This document shows positions 43,601 through 54,714 of a stretch of DNA of 64,000 nucleotides, one piece after another. Under the pieces are notes generated by a model, which did not search any database, was not told the origin of the DNA, and was given only the letters and a program-made list of their open reading frames with translations. The DNA comes from Monocercomonoides exilis (taxonomy: Eukaryota > Preaxostyla > Oxymonadida > Polymastigidae). A program made the translations under genes and the position numbers. Location: NCBI GenBank assembly GCA_001643675.2, contig LSRY02000003.1, positions 1,850,001 through 1,914,000 on the forward strand, read 5' to 3'. The first letter of the stretch is position 1, and each line of letters starts with the position of its first letter.

Positions 43601-44430
43601 GGCTGTGGAGAGGGAGGTTTAGGAGGCAAGCAGGGAGCCGCACTAGCAGGCAGAGGATCCTGTGCCTTGGTCGACGAATATCTGGTTGGTGCGGTTGAAG
43701 GTGATGAAGTGGAGGATGTTGATGTCGAGGCCGGGGTCGGTGTGGGAGGAGTCGGTGCCGCAGATGGAGGTGTTGGTTGCGAGAGAGGGCTGGGTGAAGT
43801 CGAGGGAAAAGAGGGACTCGTTGATCTGGGCGAGGATGGAGGAGCACCGGAGAAAGAGGTCCTTTCCTCGGAAGGCGTCGTTGAGGGCGAAGCGGACGTT
43901 GAGGATGGAGAGGGTGATGGGAGGAACGCCAGCAGGACGGGAGTAGTTGTTAAAGAGGCTTCTGCCCTCGGCCGACTCTTCGCTCACGCAGCTGGTGAGC
44001 ACACACGCCTCGGCAGCGCAGTCAATGGCACATCTCTTTTCCACACGCACCAGAGCTGGCTATTTGCTTGTGCGCACGATGTATGTGAAATTGGCAGAAT
44101 CCAGAACGATTGCTATTCTGGTATCTGGAGCAGCCAAGCCAGCCAAACCAGCCAGAGTGGGCGGACAGATGGCCACAATGTGAGTGCAAGCGAGCAAAGA
44201 GGAGAAGATTGAGAGGGATGTGAATGTCGCAGAAGTTGATAAAGGAGCGATGGTGAGAAAAGGGAGCGACAATGACATGGAGGCGAGGGCGCAGTGGTCG
44301 AGAGACATATTCCCTTCTGGTACACGCACGATATCAAATACAAGTGGAGTTTGTGGAGTTAGCATGGAAAACAAGAAGCCAGACAGCAGTAGAGCATCTG
44401 AGGAGGAAGGCATTCAGAAGAATTAAAAAG
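43600..44430 (-). pseudogene. Beta-helix surface protein relic
   Basis: Minus-strand blocks: VRVPEGNMSLDHCALASMSL and TSATFTSLSIFSSLLA (44220-44340), then in another frame VRFALNDAFRGKDLFLRCSS, ILAQINESLFSLDFTQPSLA and GLDINILHFITFNRTNQIFV with DQGTGSSAC (43643-43900). The order 'N.A..GKD.F......I...NE.LF.F' followed by an acidic loop and 'IFV..GTG...C' is exactly the inter-module linker of the 2,910-aa protein (RDVYFVCESLVASVKEPLFA ... DIIYVDGTSGMDKEYCG). The frame change and missing ends make it a relic. Confidence 0.7.
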
Positions 44431-45643
44431 ACGAGGAAGAGGATGAAAGACAGAGAGAGAGAAAGATTAAAAAAAAAGCAAGTGAACATTTTCGTTTGAT
44501 GGAAGCTTTTTTTGTGCAAAAAATTTAATTTCACAAATTGTGTTGTTCTATTTTTAAAACAGTGATTTTTTTTGTTTTTCATTTATCACTTCTTTTGATG
44601 AATAATCCATAAAAGTCCTTTTTTGAATTATTTGTTTTTAAATCGATTAAACGACAAACTGTAAATTTCTTGTTAAATATCTTGCATAACTATCATATTT
44701 GTGTTTTTGTATTTTTGTTAATTGTTTGTTTTCAACAAATTTTTTGGATCTTCGACATCTATTTAAAAAATTTTTTTTCAAAAATATTATTAAACAGTTT
44801 TTTGTTTAAGAAATTGATTAATTATGTTGTGTAATTATTGTTATCATGTTTTTAAAACCAGTAAACTAAAGTTTTGTTCTGTTTGTTGAATTTTCGAAAT
44901 TTTCAAATGCTTTTCAATGTTTTTTTCAAAATATGAAATAAAAAGCAATTGGAAACAAATTGAAATCAACAAATAATTAATAATTATTATATTTTTTGCA
45001 TAGCATCTATATGTATATTTACTTTTATTTTTCTTTTCAACCCCACCCTTAATGAAAAAAATTTATGATCAAACTTCGTAAATTTTTATGGTATCAAAAA
45101 AAATCACCCATATTATCACGAAAAGAATATAAAAACCCCGCCATAAAAAATAACTTAAATGAATGATTAAGTTCTCGAACAAATTGTGTTTAATCGAATA
45201 AACTGCCAATAATTGAAAAAAATGATTTTTATTCATGTAAACACTCTTTGTTCGAATCAAACTGTTTTATTCAGCTTTCATCCAATGTTTAATGATTGTT
45301 TTTCGATTTTTCATTATTCTTTTTTTCCAAAATTTATATATAATTCGGAAATCGAATTATTGTTTTTAGAATTTGAATTATTTTTTGTTCAATGAATTTC
45401 AATAAAGTTTAATTGTTTTGATTATAAAAAAACATTCTCATAGAAATTTTATACTTCAAAAATTTGTTCTTTTAATGATTTTTCATAAAAAAAATCATTC
45501 GGAATTAGCTAAAAAGAATTTGAATTCAAATGAAAAAAGCTTGTTTTAATCTCAAACTATGATGAAATTTTTTGTAAATTGGATTCAATCACTAAATATC
45601 AGCTGCATTTTCTTATAAAGCAAAAATAAATTTGTATTTCACA
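44431..45643. other. AT-rich spacer
   Basis: About 1.2 kb of very A/T-rich DNA with no frame or repeat I can support. It holds the 3' flank of the large minus-strand gene. Confidence 0.55.
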
Positions 45644-48600
45644 CTATTGTTCATCAATTTCAGTTATTTCCACTAATGATTGAATAACTTCTCCCAAAGT
45701 GGGCCTTTCCTTCGGCTCATCTGCCCACATCTTCTCCATCAGCTCAATCAACTCTTCTCCTTCGATTCCTTCTGTCAGCGGTCGCACTCCATCCCTCATC
45801 ATTTCCTGTGCTTCTTCTGCATCACACTCACTCAAAGGAACTTCGCCAGTTGTCATTTCATGAAGAATCAGTCCAAGCGTGAAAACAACTCTCTTTTCAA
45901 TTCCCTCATCTTCGTTTCCCACTTCTGGTGCCTTCCATCGCTTCATTTCTTCCTTTTCCTTTACATCCTCCAATTCCTCTGTCAAAACAAATATTTCATT
46001 ATTTCCTTCTTCGACAAAGATTGAATACGGACACAGCTGCCTCGCCATCATTTCCATTCTTTCGTCTACAACTGAAATCAAATGCTCAAACAGCTCTGCC
46101 ACTACTTTTACCACCTGCTTCCCATCAACAACATCCATTGCTCTTGTTCCAAGTGTGAAATCTCCTTGCACTGAATGAATCACCGAATGTAATGTTTTGA
46201 TGTTCTTTTTCTCCTTCTCTCTGAATGGCTTCTTTGTTGAAATCACATTGAATGAATGAGATTGTTGAACATCAGAAACAGAATCATTCTCGGAAAATGG
46301 GAATGGAGATTCCAAATCTGGAAGATCATTTTCATTCAGGATGTCATCGGACATTGAAGGAGGCTCTGGAAGATCTTCTTCATCGTTGTCAATGAGAAGT
46401 GGAATTTGGCTCGTCATCCCTTCCAGCAATGTTGATGGCATTTCACTCATCTCAATACATCCCCCATTGTTTTCCCTTCTTCTCTCAATCTTCTCCATTA
46501 TTTGTTTTGCTTCTGAATCTGCTGCCTCTGCTTTCCTTTCTGCTTCCCTCAATTTCCTTCGCATAAGCACAATAACCACAACAATTACGAACAACAGAAT
46601 AATAACAACTGCAACACAGCCAATAAAGGCAAATAAACTCCATTCAATTTTAATCTCCCCTTTTGAGATAATTTCATCATCTTTTGGTGGAGTTACGCTA
46701 GAATTCTTCAGAATAAATGGATTTGTTGATGAAGGATAATCATTAACTCCGAATAAAATATGCACACTCACTTCTATTTCATTTCCACATCCGCTGATTA
46801 GATCTTTCGCAACGCTTCCTTCAGCTTCTTTCTCTGATAAAAACCCATTTGAATCAAAATCATATTTTTCGATTTCTTTCTCTTCACCTTTCCTCTTCAC
46901 AAGTGAGAATGACAGATTGCATGGAACAAGAAGCATCCCTTTGAATGTCAATTTCATTCGACTTGCCTCTTCTTTTGTTTCTACACTCTCCAGAACTGGA
47001 ATGAAGAACGATGAATCCCTCTCAGAGACAATCCCTTCAAAACCGCATCCCTCATTCAACATCCAAAGTGATGTGTTTGGCAAAACTCCATCTCCTCCTT
47101 TCAAACTCATCACATTCAATGTTCCTGAATCTGAACAAATAACATTCCTTCTCAATGATGGATACGTTTCAATCGATGGATTGTTGTCAATGAATTCTCC
47201 TTTCTCAATAATCACATTTCCTCCTCTCATTGTTATTCCACCTTCTGGTGAATTTGTGATTGTTGAAACTTTCATCACCATGGAACTCTTCACAACATCC
47301 ACAAGAGATCCATCCCATCTGCACATCTCTTCTTCAATATTCAACTGCTTCTCATTTCTTTCCTTTAAACTTCCATCAAAAATGCAACTATCCATTTTCA
47401 CATCCAAACAATTCTCCAATTTCATCAATTTCCCTTTTTTGGTCTTTGAACTGACTTCACCTATTGTGCAATTTGCTAATTGCATTGTCTTTTTCATTGA
47501 CAAGCAAGATATCAGTGATTCTTCATTTCCTTCAGCTGTTATATTTTCTGTATTGAAATCCTTAATTGTTAATTGTCCGCATTCATTAATATCTATCAAA
47601 GATGTTTCAACCGTTATATTTGATACCTCAAACAAATAAATAACTGATGGAAGTGGAGATGAAAGATACAATGCAGATTCATGAAGAATGAGATTTGATA
47701 TTGCACATCCATCAAGTTGTAATTCTCCTTTATCCATTTTAATAATGTTAAATGGAATATTTGCATTCACAATATTTCCATCTTCATTCGATAGTTTTGA
47801 CGAAAAAGAACAATTCATGATTTCAAGAATCCCTCCCTCCGGTGATATTAATGATTCATGCGAAGAGATGAAATTTGGATCAAACACAAAGTTCACTCTC
47901 AACAATGAAACTGTTCCAGTTGTTGCCATCAATGCCCCTCTTGTTTCTCTAATATCTGTTTCCACTTCAACTTCACACATTTCTCTGCTCTTTGAACTCA
48001 AACTCATTTCTTCCAAATTTATCTCTTCACCAATCACACTGTTGGTGTCAACATACAACAGACTCACATATTCCGAAGTCAGATGCATTAGTCCATGATT
48101 AATTGAATCACAAGGAAGATCGTTTGTTCCACATTGTCTATCATTAGAACCATTCGTACCACTCACAACAATTGTGTCACTCTGATGAATCGTCACAAAT
48201 CTAATAAGATCTGTGTTAACTGTATACTGGCATTCATCAATTCCATATATCGCATTTATTCGTGAATAATGATTTTCTCGAAGATCAAACCGAAATTGGG
48301 TTTCATTGATCTGAGATGTGATGTTATAACATTCAATGAAAATATCTTTTCCAACACTTGCACCGTTGTCACTGAATTTCATTCCCACAAATGAAAAATT
48401 CAAATCTCCTCTTTCCTTTGTTACTAGATACACCCCTCCTCCTTTCCCCGAACTAATACTGCAATTGCAATTTGTGATTTTGGAGTCAATCATATTCATT
48501 GATCCAGACGATCCCAATGTGAAGAATATCGCCCCTCCTTTTTCACTATTTTCTGCCTTATCTTCTGTGATGTTGCTCTCCTTTACAACCAAACAAATCT

Positions 48601-51600
48601 TTTTCTCACTCTTCGACTCCAAAATACTTGGCCCATTGTCACTTCTCTTTATTCCTGAAAATGATGATTTCTCAATCTCAATATTTGTTCCTTCTTCACC
48701 TCCTTCATTAATCTTTGTTGTTGATTCAGATCCTTTGATCAGAAGAAGGCATCCTCCGCTTTCATTCAACAATTTCACTCGAACATTCACAAAATGGCAA
48801 GAAACTCCAGCATTGTTTATTGCAAAAATGCTATTTCCAACATTGGATGATTCAATCGACAAATCATTCACTTCTACACTTCCTCCAATCGCATCCACAA
48901 ACACACAATCAAATCCATTGTTTATTCCTGCTTCTGAATGGAATGAGCATCCAGTTATCACCAAATCTCCATTTATATTCGAAATAATGGTTTTGGCCGA
49001 ATTGTCAAATCCTAATTTTAGTTGAAGTTGAATGTTTGATAATTCAAGATGAATTTCATTCACCATGAAATATTCCAGCTGACTTCCAATTGCCTTTTCA
49101 AAATTCAATATTGCTTTCACATTCTCTTCTCCCATTGATGAAGCCTTTTTGATCTGATAATTGGACATGCTGAATGAATCTTGAATAATTGTTGATCCTG
49201 ATATTTGAATTGTTTTCGTATCATCTCCTGTTTCCATATTTTTCATCCCTTTCCACATCGTTTTGCACGGTTCTTCCTCACTTCCACAACGCGCCACATC
49301 AAATCCTTCGAATGAGATAAATATCTCAAATGAGCTGTATGGAATCAGAAACATGAATAAATCCTTTTTTTGATGAAAATCGTCGCTTCCAACAAATAAA
49401 TTGTCATCATCTTTCATTGATAAGTAATTAAATTTGAAAGTATCGTTTGTGACAGAAGTATTAAAATCATTTCCCAAAATGAACGCATTCTTTCCAATGG
49501 CTGCATTGTTATTTTTAAAAGTTACGTCAGCATCAAAAAGAAATGACTTCTCATTCAAACAATTTTCGCAATTCAGATACAAGAATCCTCCTTTTCCATT
49601 GCTTGATGAAAGCGAACAAGATGATACATTTGTTGATTTGATAACAAATTCTTCATTCTCTTTCAAAATCACTCTTGCAACACCTCCTTCGCCGCTTCCA
49701 GTGTTTGCAATACTTGAAAAGCTGTTGTTTTCAAACAAAACAGAAGAAGCCATCACCAATGGAGATATGATAAACGAACAATCTGCCAAACTGCATCCCT
49801 TCAATGTGCAACTTCCAGTGGTTGTGGATATCAATGTATATTGAACAGTATTTGCTGCTGAATGAATTTCAAATAAACAGTTTTCGAGTTGGAGAATCCT
49901 ACTCGATAAGATCAAAGAATTCTTGCTTGGTACAAATTGATTTGGAATCTGCAGCTTCAAAGATAACAAGCTAAGTGGCTGAGTTGATGAAATAACAGAT
50001 GAAGTTGATGCAGAATTCCCTTTGATTGTCTCTTCAAAATGAATAGGAATGCGTTTATCGATATCTCCATTATTCACACACCCATCAATCACAAGTTCAT
50101 CTGTGAAAGAATAAATATCTTCGATTGTACCTCCATCTTTCACAGTTACTTTCCTCTTTCCTTCTGTCCCACTTCTGTCAATATGGTCAATTCCACTTTT
50201 CATCGTTTTGCATGGGAATTTTTCAATTCCGCATCCCAACGTGTCATGCCCACCAGTCGACACAGACACCTCTATCCACTTCAAAGAAACAAGAAATACT
50301 CGAAGATCCATTTCTCCATAAATCCCATCTTCTCCAACAAATGCATTTCCATCATTAGAATATCCTGAGTAATCAAATGCAAAACGCTCTGTCTTCACAC
50401 TGTTCACCAGATTCCCACTCTTCGCAAACATGTTCTTCCCAACTGTTGCTGAGCATCCAGAAAATGATATCGATGAAAGTTGAAATCCGACTTCATTTGA
50501 ACTGCAATCCAGATATATCCCTCCTCCTTTTCCTCCATCGTTTTCATTCTCACAAACACATCCAACAAATGAGCTCTCTTGAATATTCATAAACCCTCCT
50601 GCGTTCAACGCTATCTTCAATGCTCCTCCTTCTTTGCTCTTCTCTGATAATGCCCCATCAATTGTACTTCCATTTATCACCATACCAACTCCAACACTCT
50701 CTCCAAACACTGATGCCTTTTCATCAACTGCTGTTGTGCTATCAATCTCCAATCTTTGCAGTGAACAATTTAAAAGTTTCACCTTGTATTCCTGATCGTT
50801 CATATTTGATGATGAAAGAGTAAACGAAAATAACGGGACTGTTGATTTCACATCTGAAATCGTGACAAACTCCAGCTTAACCATCATTCCTGTCGATTTG
50901 ATTAAGAAAAATGTAATTGTGCTTCCATTCCCTCCTGCCACACTCATCTCACAGTTATTCATGTGCAACTTGCCATTTTGAGTGTTTGATTCAATCACCG
51001 ATGTGATTGTTCTGCTAAAACTCGATGGAATAATAATCCCAATGAACTTCATTTCAGTGAGTGATGATGATTTAAGAATGCATTCTTCAGATCCACTCAC
51101 TTCTCTTTGGCATTCGATTCTTATCATTTCCTCCTCTTTTGCTTTCACACACAATCCCCCCACATCCACACATCCCGCCATCAATGAATTCGAAATAACA
51201 ATAATCTCCTTTTTTGTATTCTGTGTATTTTTCAAATGCCCGATTCCGTAGTTTACGTTGTAACATGGCGCCTTCTCTATCCCACAATATTCCTTATCCA
51301 TTCCAGATGTTCCATCAACATAAATTATATCATCAAAGAATCCATCGAAGAATATGAACAAATCGACATCCCAATCGCAAAATGCTTCTGTTCTGTCATG
51401 TCCAACAGCCGAGTTGTCTTTCTGAGTGATGTTTCCCATGAAGGCGAACAAGGGCTCTTTCACAGAAGCGACAAGGGATTCACACACAAAATACACATCT
51501 CTTCCGACGCTGGCCTTGTTGGCTGAAAACACGATATTGGTGATGGAAAAGGTTGTGGATGACACTTCTGAATCATCCTTGAACTCGATCATGAGAGCAC

Positions 51601-54376
51601 CGCCTCTTCCTCCAGAACTTGTATCCTCGCTCACAGAGCAGCTGGAGAAATTTGTGTCACTCACAGAAAATGTGTTGGCAGTGGAAGATGAGGCGAATGA
51701 GATGCACCCGCCATTGGTGGCAGTTTGTTGGCTCAACTGTTCTGAGTTGATGCTGGTGATGGTGCAGTTGGTGAGGGAGAGGGAGAGGGCAGGGGAGGTG
51801 GCAGAGGAGAGGACACAGCTGGCGGGGGTGGTAGTGGAGGTGATGTGGGTGATGTTGGAGGAGTTGAGGGTGAGGGGAGCGGTGAGGGAGGTGAGGTGAA
51901 AGATGCTTTGGCTGTTGAGGGCGAGACTGGTGATTGCTGTGTGGTTGAGGGCGAGGGAGCCAGTAGTGAGGAAGAAGAGGGGCGTTTTTATTGTTATGGA
52001 GGTTGTTCCGGTGATGGTGGTTGTGTTGAGGTTGAGGGAAGGGGAGTTTTGGGAGAGGTGGAAGAGGATGGGGGTGATTTGGTTTGAGGAGTTGTGGGCG
52101 ATGGCAAGGGCAGAGACTGTGAGGGAGCCCTGGGTCTGTTGGAAGAGGGCAGACGAGGCAGATGGATCTGGCGAAGAAGATGCAGATGAAAATGATGAAA
52201 ATGATGAAAATGATGATGTTGATTGTGATGACTGGGAATGTGAGTTTGGTGGTTGAGGAATGCCACTAGAGGCGATGGTGGTGGTAGTTGTGCCATTTCC
52301 TGTGATTTTAGTGTCAACTGCACTGAAGGTTAGTGTTTGAGTTGGAACAAATGTTGAGGTGAGGAGGGTGAGAGAGGCGTCTTGGAGGAGGGAAATGAAG
52401 CCGGTGAGAGCATACTCGATGGTGGCGCATGGGGTCTGTTGGGGTCTGCCACAGGCATCAGCATCAGTTCCATTGCTGGCAACGATTTTGTTCTGGGCGA
52501 TGAGGGGGAGCCAGCCATTGAAAGTTTCATTATCAGCTGTATTGTTATTCCACACTCTCTTCGTTAAAGTTGTTGAGCCACAATTCTGGAATGGAGATTG
52601 AGTAATGGCATTGCCACTGAAGAACACATCATTCCCTCTGCCATTTTTGGCAGTGTTGCCATCAAAGAAACAGAATGTGATGAATTTTACTCCATTCATC
52701 CAAGCGAAGGTTGCATCCAAATAAATGCCAGCGCCGCCGCGTGTAGATGAAGTTGATGTCAATTCATTATTTACAAATTGGCACTCATTGATTGAAAACT
52801 GACTTGGTTTATTTTGTGGAGGCCAATAAAATGTTAATGATCCCGCAGCATCACCACCAGAATTTGCAATGCACTTGCATTTGGAAAACAGGAATTGACC
52901 TGGCGTTGACATTTCGTTGAGCCAAAAATACCAACCAGTTCCACACCAACTTGTTATTGAACAACTTTCCACTCTGTTTTCTGAGAATGTCCAAACGGAA
53001 TTTGATTGTGGATACCTGATGCAATTTGCTCCTCCATGAGCAGCTGAACAACTCGTGAAATTGGATTTTGTGATATCAATTTTTAACAAATATCCACAAT
53101 ATAACGCTCCACCATGATCATTTGTTGAACAATTGTTGAACGAACAAGAAGTGATTGTGAGATTAGCATTCGTGCAAGAAACATGCAGTGCTCCACCCCA
53201 GTCACTTGATCCACTGCTTGAATCATTCCATTCACACCACTCAAAGAGATAGCTGTTCAAACCAGTAAAGGACAATCTTCCAGGTGATATTCTGTGAGTT
53301 TCATTTCCAATATGAACAACAGGAGCATTTGATGAAGAGCGTGTTTGATGAAGGAAAGAAGAGTTGAAGGCAAAGAGAGAAGTGGCAGGGCTGTTGAGGT
53401 TGGGGAGAATGGCACCATCGATGGGGTTGTGAGTGTGAATAAAGATGGTTGAGTAGATGGAGAGGGATGAGTGAAGGGAGAATGAGGGAATTGAATTGAT
53501 GTTGGTATTGGTAGAAGTGGAAGTGGTTGAGGTGGTTGAGATGAAAGGATTGAGTGAGTGTGAAGGAAGAGATGGAAGTGATAGAGGGGATTGGGGAGAT
53601 GAGATGTTGGAGAAGAGGGTGTTTGAGAGATGGAGATGGAGGTGGATTTGGAGGTGGGGATGGGATTGGTGATGGTTATGGAGAGGGGAAGGGGAAGAGG
53701 AAAGGGAAGGAGAAAGGGATGGGGAAGGAGAAGAAAAAGAAGAGGATAAGGATGAGGATGAGGATGAGGAAGATGAAGGAGAAGGGGAAAGGGAAGGAGA
53801 TGGAGAAGGGGATGGGGAAGAGAGGGAAGAAGGAGAAAAAAGGAAAGGCTGGATGAGGGAGATGAAGGAGGAGAAAGAGGAGTGGGAGATGGAGAAGGAG
53901 GCAGGGATTGGGGAGTGGGCATTATGGAGGAGATTGTTTGGGGTGGAGAAGAAGGGGAAGGAGAAGATGGCAGGTTGGTGGGTGGTGAGGGAGAAGTTTG
54001 TGAGGGTGAGGGAGGCATGGGCAGAGAGGAAGAGGGGGCAGTGGTGGTGGTGGTGGTTGGTGAGGGAAGGTGGGTGGACGGTGCAAGTGGAGGAGCAGAT
54101 GGAGGCAGCGGAGTGGTGTTGGGCAGTGAGGAGTGGACAGCCACTGAGAGGGATGAGGTTGAGATGGGTCACACACAAGGAGGTGTTGATGAGGGCGAGG
54201 TTTGTCTGAACATGCGTAATACATTCTATAAATTCATTTTCGTATTCCAATGATTGCTCCTTTTGAAGCCTGTAATTTCGAAATTTGCATTCTGTGTACA
54301 AAATGCAAAATTCGTATAAAGCAAATGTCATTGCGCAATTCCACCTGTTTCCTCTTAGATAATAGATATTTAACAT
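45644..54376 (-). CDS. Giant beta-helix membrane protein with cytoplasmic pseudokinase (2,910 aa)
   Basis: One uninterrupted frame. Residues about 60-450 are Ser/Pro/His-rich and low-complexity. From about 455 come pectin-lyase-like rungs (CSFNNCSTNDHGGALYCG, CSAAHGGANC, GRGNDVFFSGN). Five modules carry a CG....PC motif: GTDADACGRPQQTPC (about 642), CGIEKAPC (1025), CGIEKFPC (1378), CGSEEEPC (1694), CGTNDLPC (2075), each followed by Ser/Thr/Asn-rich beta-helix. A membrane helix (FAFIGCVAVVIILLFVIVVV) lies at about 2577-2604. The tail ends in a kinase-like C-lobe: RWKAPEV (APE-like, about 2812), FTLGLILHEMTTGEVP and PKERPTLGEV. I see no VAIK, HRD or DFG, so it is a pseudokinase. Type I topology is likely, although no clear signal peptide lies at this ATG, so a 5' exon may be missing. 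It is probably a cell-surface adhesin or receptor (inference). Confidence 0.88.
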   Translation of the reverse strand: MLNIYYLRGNRWNCAMTFALYEFCILYTECKFRNYRLQKEQSLEYENEFIECITHVQTNLALINTSLCVTHLNLIPLSGCPLLTAQHHSAASICSSTCTVHPPSLTNHHHHHCPLFLSAHASLTLTNFSLTTHQPAIFSFPFFSTPNNLLHNAHSPIPASFSISHSSFSSFISLIQPFLFSPSSLSSPSPSPSPSLSPSPSSSSSSSSSLSSSFSSPSPSLSPSLSSSPSPLHNHHQSHPHLQIHLHLHLSNTLFSNISSPQSPLSLPSLPSHSLNPFISTTSTTSTSTNTNINSIPSFSLHSSLSIYSTIFIHTHNPIDGAILPNLNSPATSLFAFNSSFLHQTRSSSNAPVVHIGNETHRISPGRLSFTGLNSYLFEWCEWNDSSSGSSDWGGALHVSCTNANLTITSCSFNNCSTNDHGGALYCGYLLKIDITKSNFTSCSAAHGGANCIRYPQSNSVWTFSENRVESCSITSWCGTGWYFWLNEMSTPGQFLFSKCKCIANSGGDAAGSLTFYWPPQNKPSQFSINECQFVNNELTSTSSTRGGAGIYLDATFAWMNGVKFITFCFFDGNTAKNGRGNDVFFSGNAITQSPFQNCGSTTLTKRVWNNNTADNETFNGWLPLIAQNKIVASNGTDADACGRPQQTPCATIEYALTGFISLLQDASLTLLTSTFVPTQTLTFSAVDTKITGNGTTTTTIASSGIPQPPNSHSQSSQSTSSFSSFSSFSSASSSPDPSASSALFQQTQGSLTVSALAIAHNSSNQITPILFHLSQNSPSLNLNTTTITGTTSITIKTPLFFLTTGSLALNHTAITSLALNSQSIFHLTSLTAPLTLNSSNITHITSTTTPASCVLSSATSPALSLSLTNCTITSINSEQLSQQTATNGGCISFASSSTANTFSVSDTNFSSCSVSEDTSSGGRGGALMIEFKDDSEVSSTTFSITNIVFSANKASVGRDVYFVCESLVASVKEPLFAFMGNITQKDNSAVGHDRTEAFCDWDVDLFIFFDGFFDDIIYVDGTSGMDKEYCGIEKAPCYNVNYGIGHLKNTQNTKKEIIVISNSLMAGCVDVGGLCVKAKEEEMIRIECQREVSGSEECILKSSSLTEMKFIGIIIPSSFSRTITSVIESNTQNGKLHMNNCEMSVAGGNGSTITFFLIKSTGMMVKLEFVTISDVKSTVPLFSFTLSSSNMNDQEYKVKLLNCSLQRLEIDSTTAVDEKASVFGESVGVGMVINGSTIDGALSEKSKEGGALKIALNAGGFMNIQESSFVGCVCENENDGGKGGGIYLDCSSNEVGFQLSSISFSGCSATVGKNMFAKSGNLVNSVKTERFAFDYSGYSNDGNAFVGEDGIYGEMDLRVFLVSLKWIEVSVSTGGHDTLGCGIEKFPCKTMKSGIDHIDRSGTEGKRKVTVKDGGTIEDIYSFTDELVIDGCVNNGDIDKRIPIHFEETIKGNSASTSSVISSTQPLSLLSLKLQIPNQFVPSKNSLILSSRILQLENCLFEIHSAANTVQYTLISTTTGSCTLKGCSLADCSFIISPLVMASSVLFENNSFSSIANTGSGEGGVARVILKENEEFVIKSTNVSSCSLSSSNGKGGFLYLNCENCLNEKSFLFDADVTFKNNNAAIGKNAFILGNDFNTSVTNDTFKFNYLSMKDDDNLFVGSDDFHQKKDLFMFLIPYSSFEIFISFEGFDVARCGSEEEPCKTMWKGMKNMETGDDTKTIQISGSTIIQDSFSMSNYQIKKASSMGEENVKAILNFEKAIGSQLEYFMVNEIHLELSNIQLQLKLGFDNSAKTIISNINGDLVITGCSFHSEAGINNGFDCVFVDAIGGSVEVNDLSIESSNVGNSIFAINNAGVSCHFVNVRVKLLNESGGCLLLIKGSESTTKINEGGEEGTNIEIEKSSFSGIKRSDNGPSILESKSEKKICLVVKESNITEDKAENSEKGGAIFFTLGSSGSMNMIDSKITNCNCSISSGKGGGVYLVTKERGDLNFSFVGMKFSDNGASVGKDIFIECYNITSQINETQFRFDLRENHYSRINAIYGIDECQYTVNTDLIRFVTIHQSDTIVVSGTNGSNDRQCGTNDLPCDSINHGLMHLTSEYVSLLYVDTNSVIGEEINLEEMSLSSKSREMCEVEVETDIRETRGALMATTGTVSLLRVNFVFDPNFISSHESLISPEGGILEIMNCSFSSKLSNEDGNIVNANIPFNIIKMDKGELQLDGCAISNLILHESALYLSSPLPSVIYLFEVSNITVETSLIDINECGQLTIKDFNTENITAEGNEESLISCLSMKKTMQLANCTIGEVSSKTKKGKLMKLENCLDVKMDSCIFDGSLKERNEKQLNIEEEMCRWDGSLVDVVKSSMVMKVSTITNSPEGGITMRGGNVIIEKGEFIDNNPSIETYPSLRRNVICSDSGTLNVMSLKGGDGVLPNTSLWMLNEGCGFEGIVSERDSSFFIPVLESVETKEEASRMKLTFKGMLLVPCNLSFSLVKRKGEEKEIEKYDFDSNGFLSEKEAEGSVAKDLISGCGNEIEVSVHILFGVNDYPSSTNPFILKNSSVTPPKDDEIISKGEIKIEWSLFAFIGCVAVVIILLFVIVVVIVLMRRKLREAERKAEAADSEAKQIMEKIERRRENNGGCIEMSEMPSTLLEGMTSQIPLLIDNDEEDLPEPPSMSDDILNENDLPDLESPFPFSENDSVSDVQQSHSFNVISTKKPFREKEKKNIKTLHSVIHSVQGDFTLGTRAMDVVDGKQVVKVVAELFEHLISVVDERMEMMARQLCPYSIFVEEGNNEIFVLTEELEDVKEKEEMKRWKAPEVGNEDEGIEKRVVFTLGLILHEMTTGEVPLSECDAEEAQEMMRDGVRPLTEGIEGEELIELMEKMWADEPKERPTLGEVIQSLVEITEIDEQ

Positions 54377-54714
54377 ATTAAAATTTATTCATATAAATTA
54401 TTGTTTTGATCAACTTATTTCTCAAATGCTTTTTTTGTCAAATCCGATTATTTAATTTTTATTAATATTAAAAATGTTTAACTGACAACAAAATGATTCT
54501 GAGTTTTATTTGATATATTTATCCCTTTTTGATTCGAAAACATAAATCCAATATGGAAGAATTATTAAATTGAAATTGGATTAAATAATACATGCTATGA
54601 GAAAAAAAAGGATTTATTTGAATATATGTTTCTTATACAAATATGCAAAGTGCAAGTGCACACTTAACCTTTAATGACAATTTTGAAATTATTTATTTCA
54701 ATACAATAAAAAAT

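Noticed and set aside
53257-54144. 295-codon Pro/Ser/Leu-rich minus-strand frame overlapping the start of the large surface gene
   Set aside because: It overlaps the 2,910-aa frame in another register, is purely low-complexity, and lacks any beta-helix motif.
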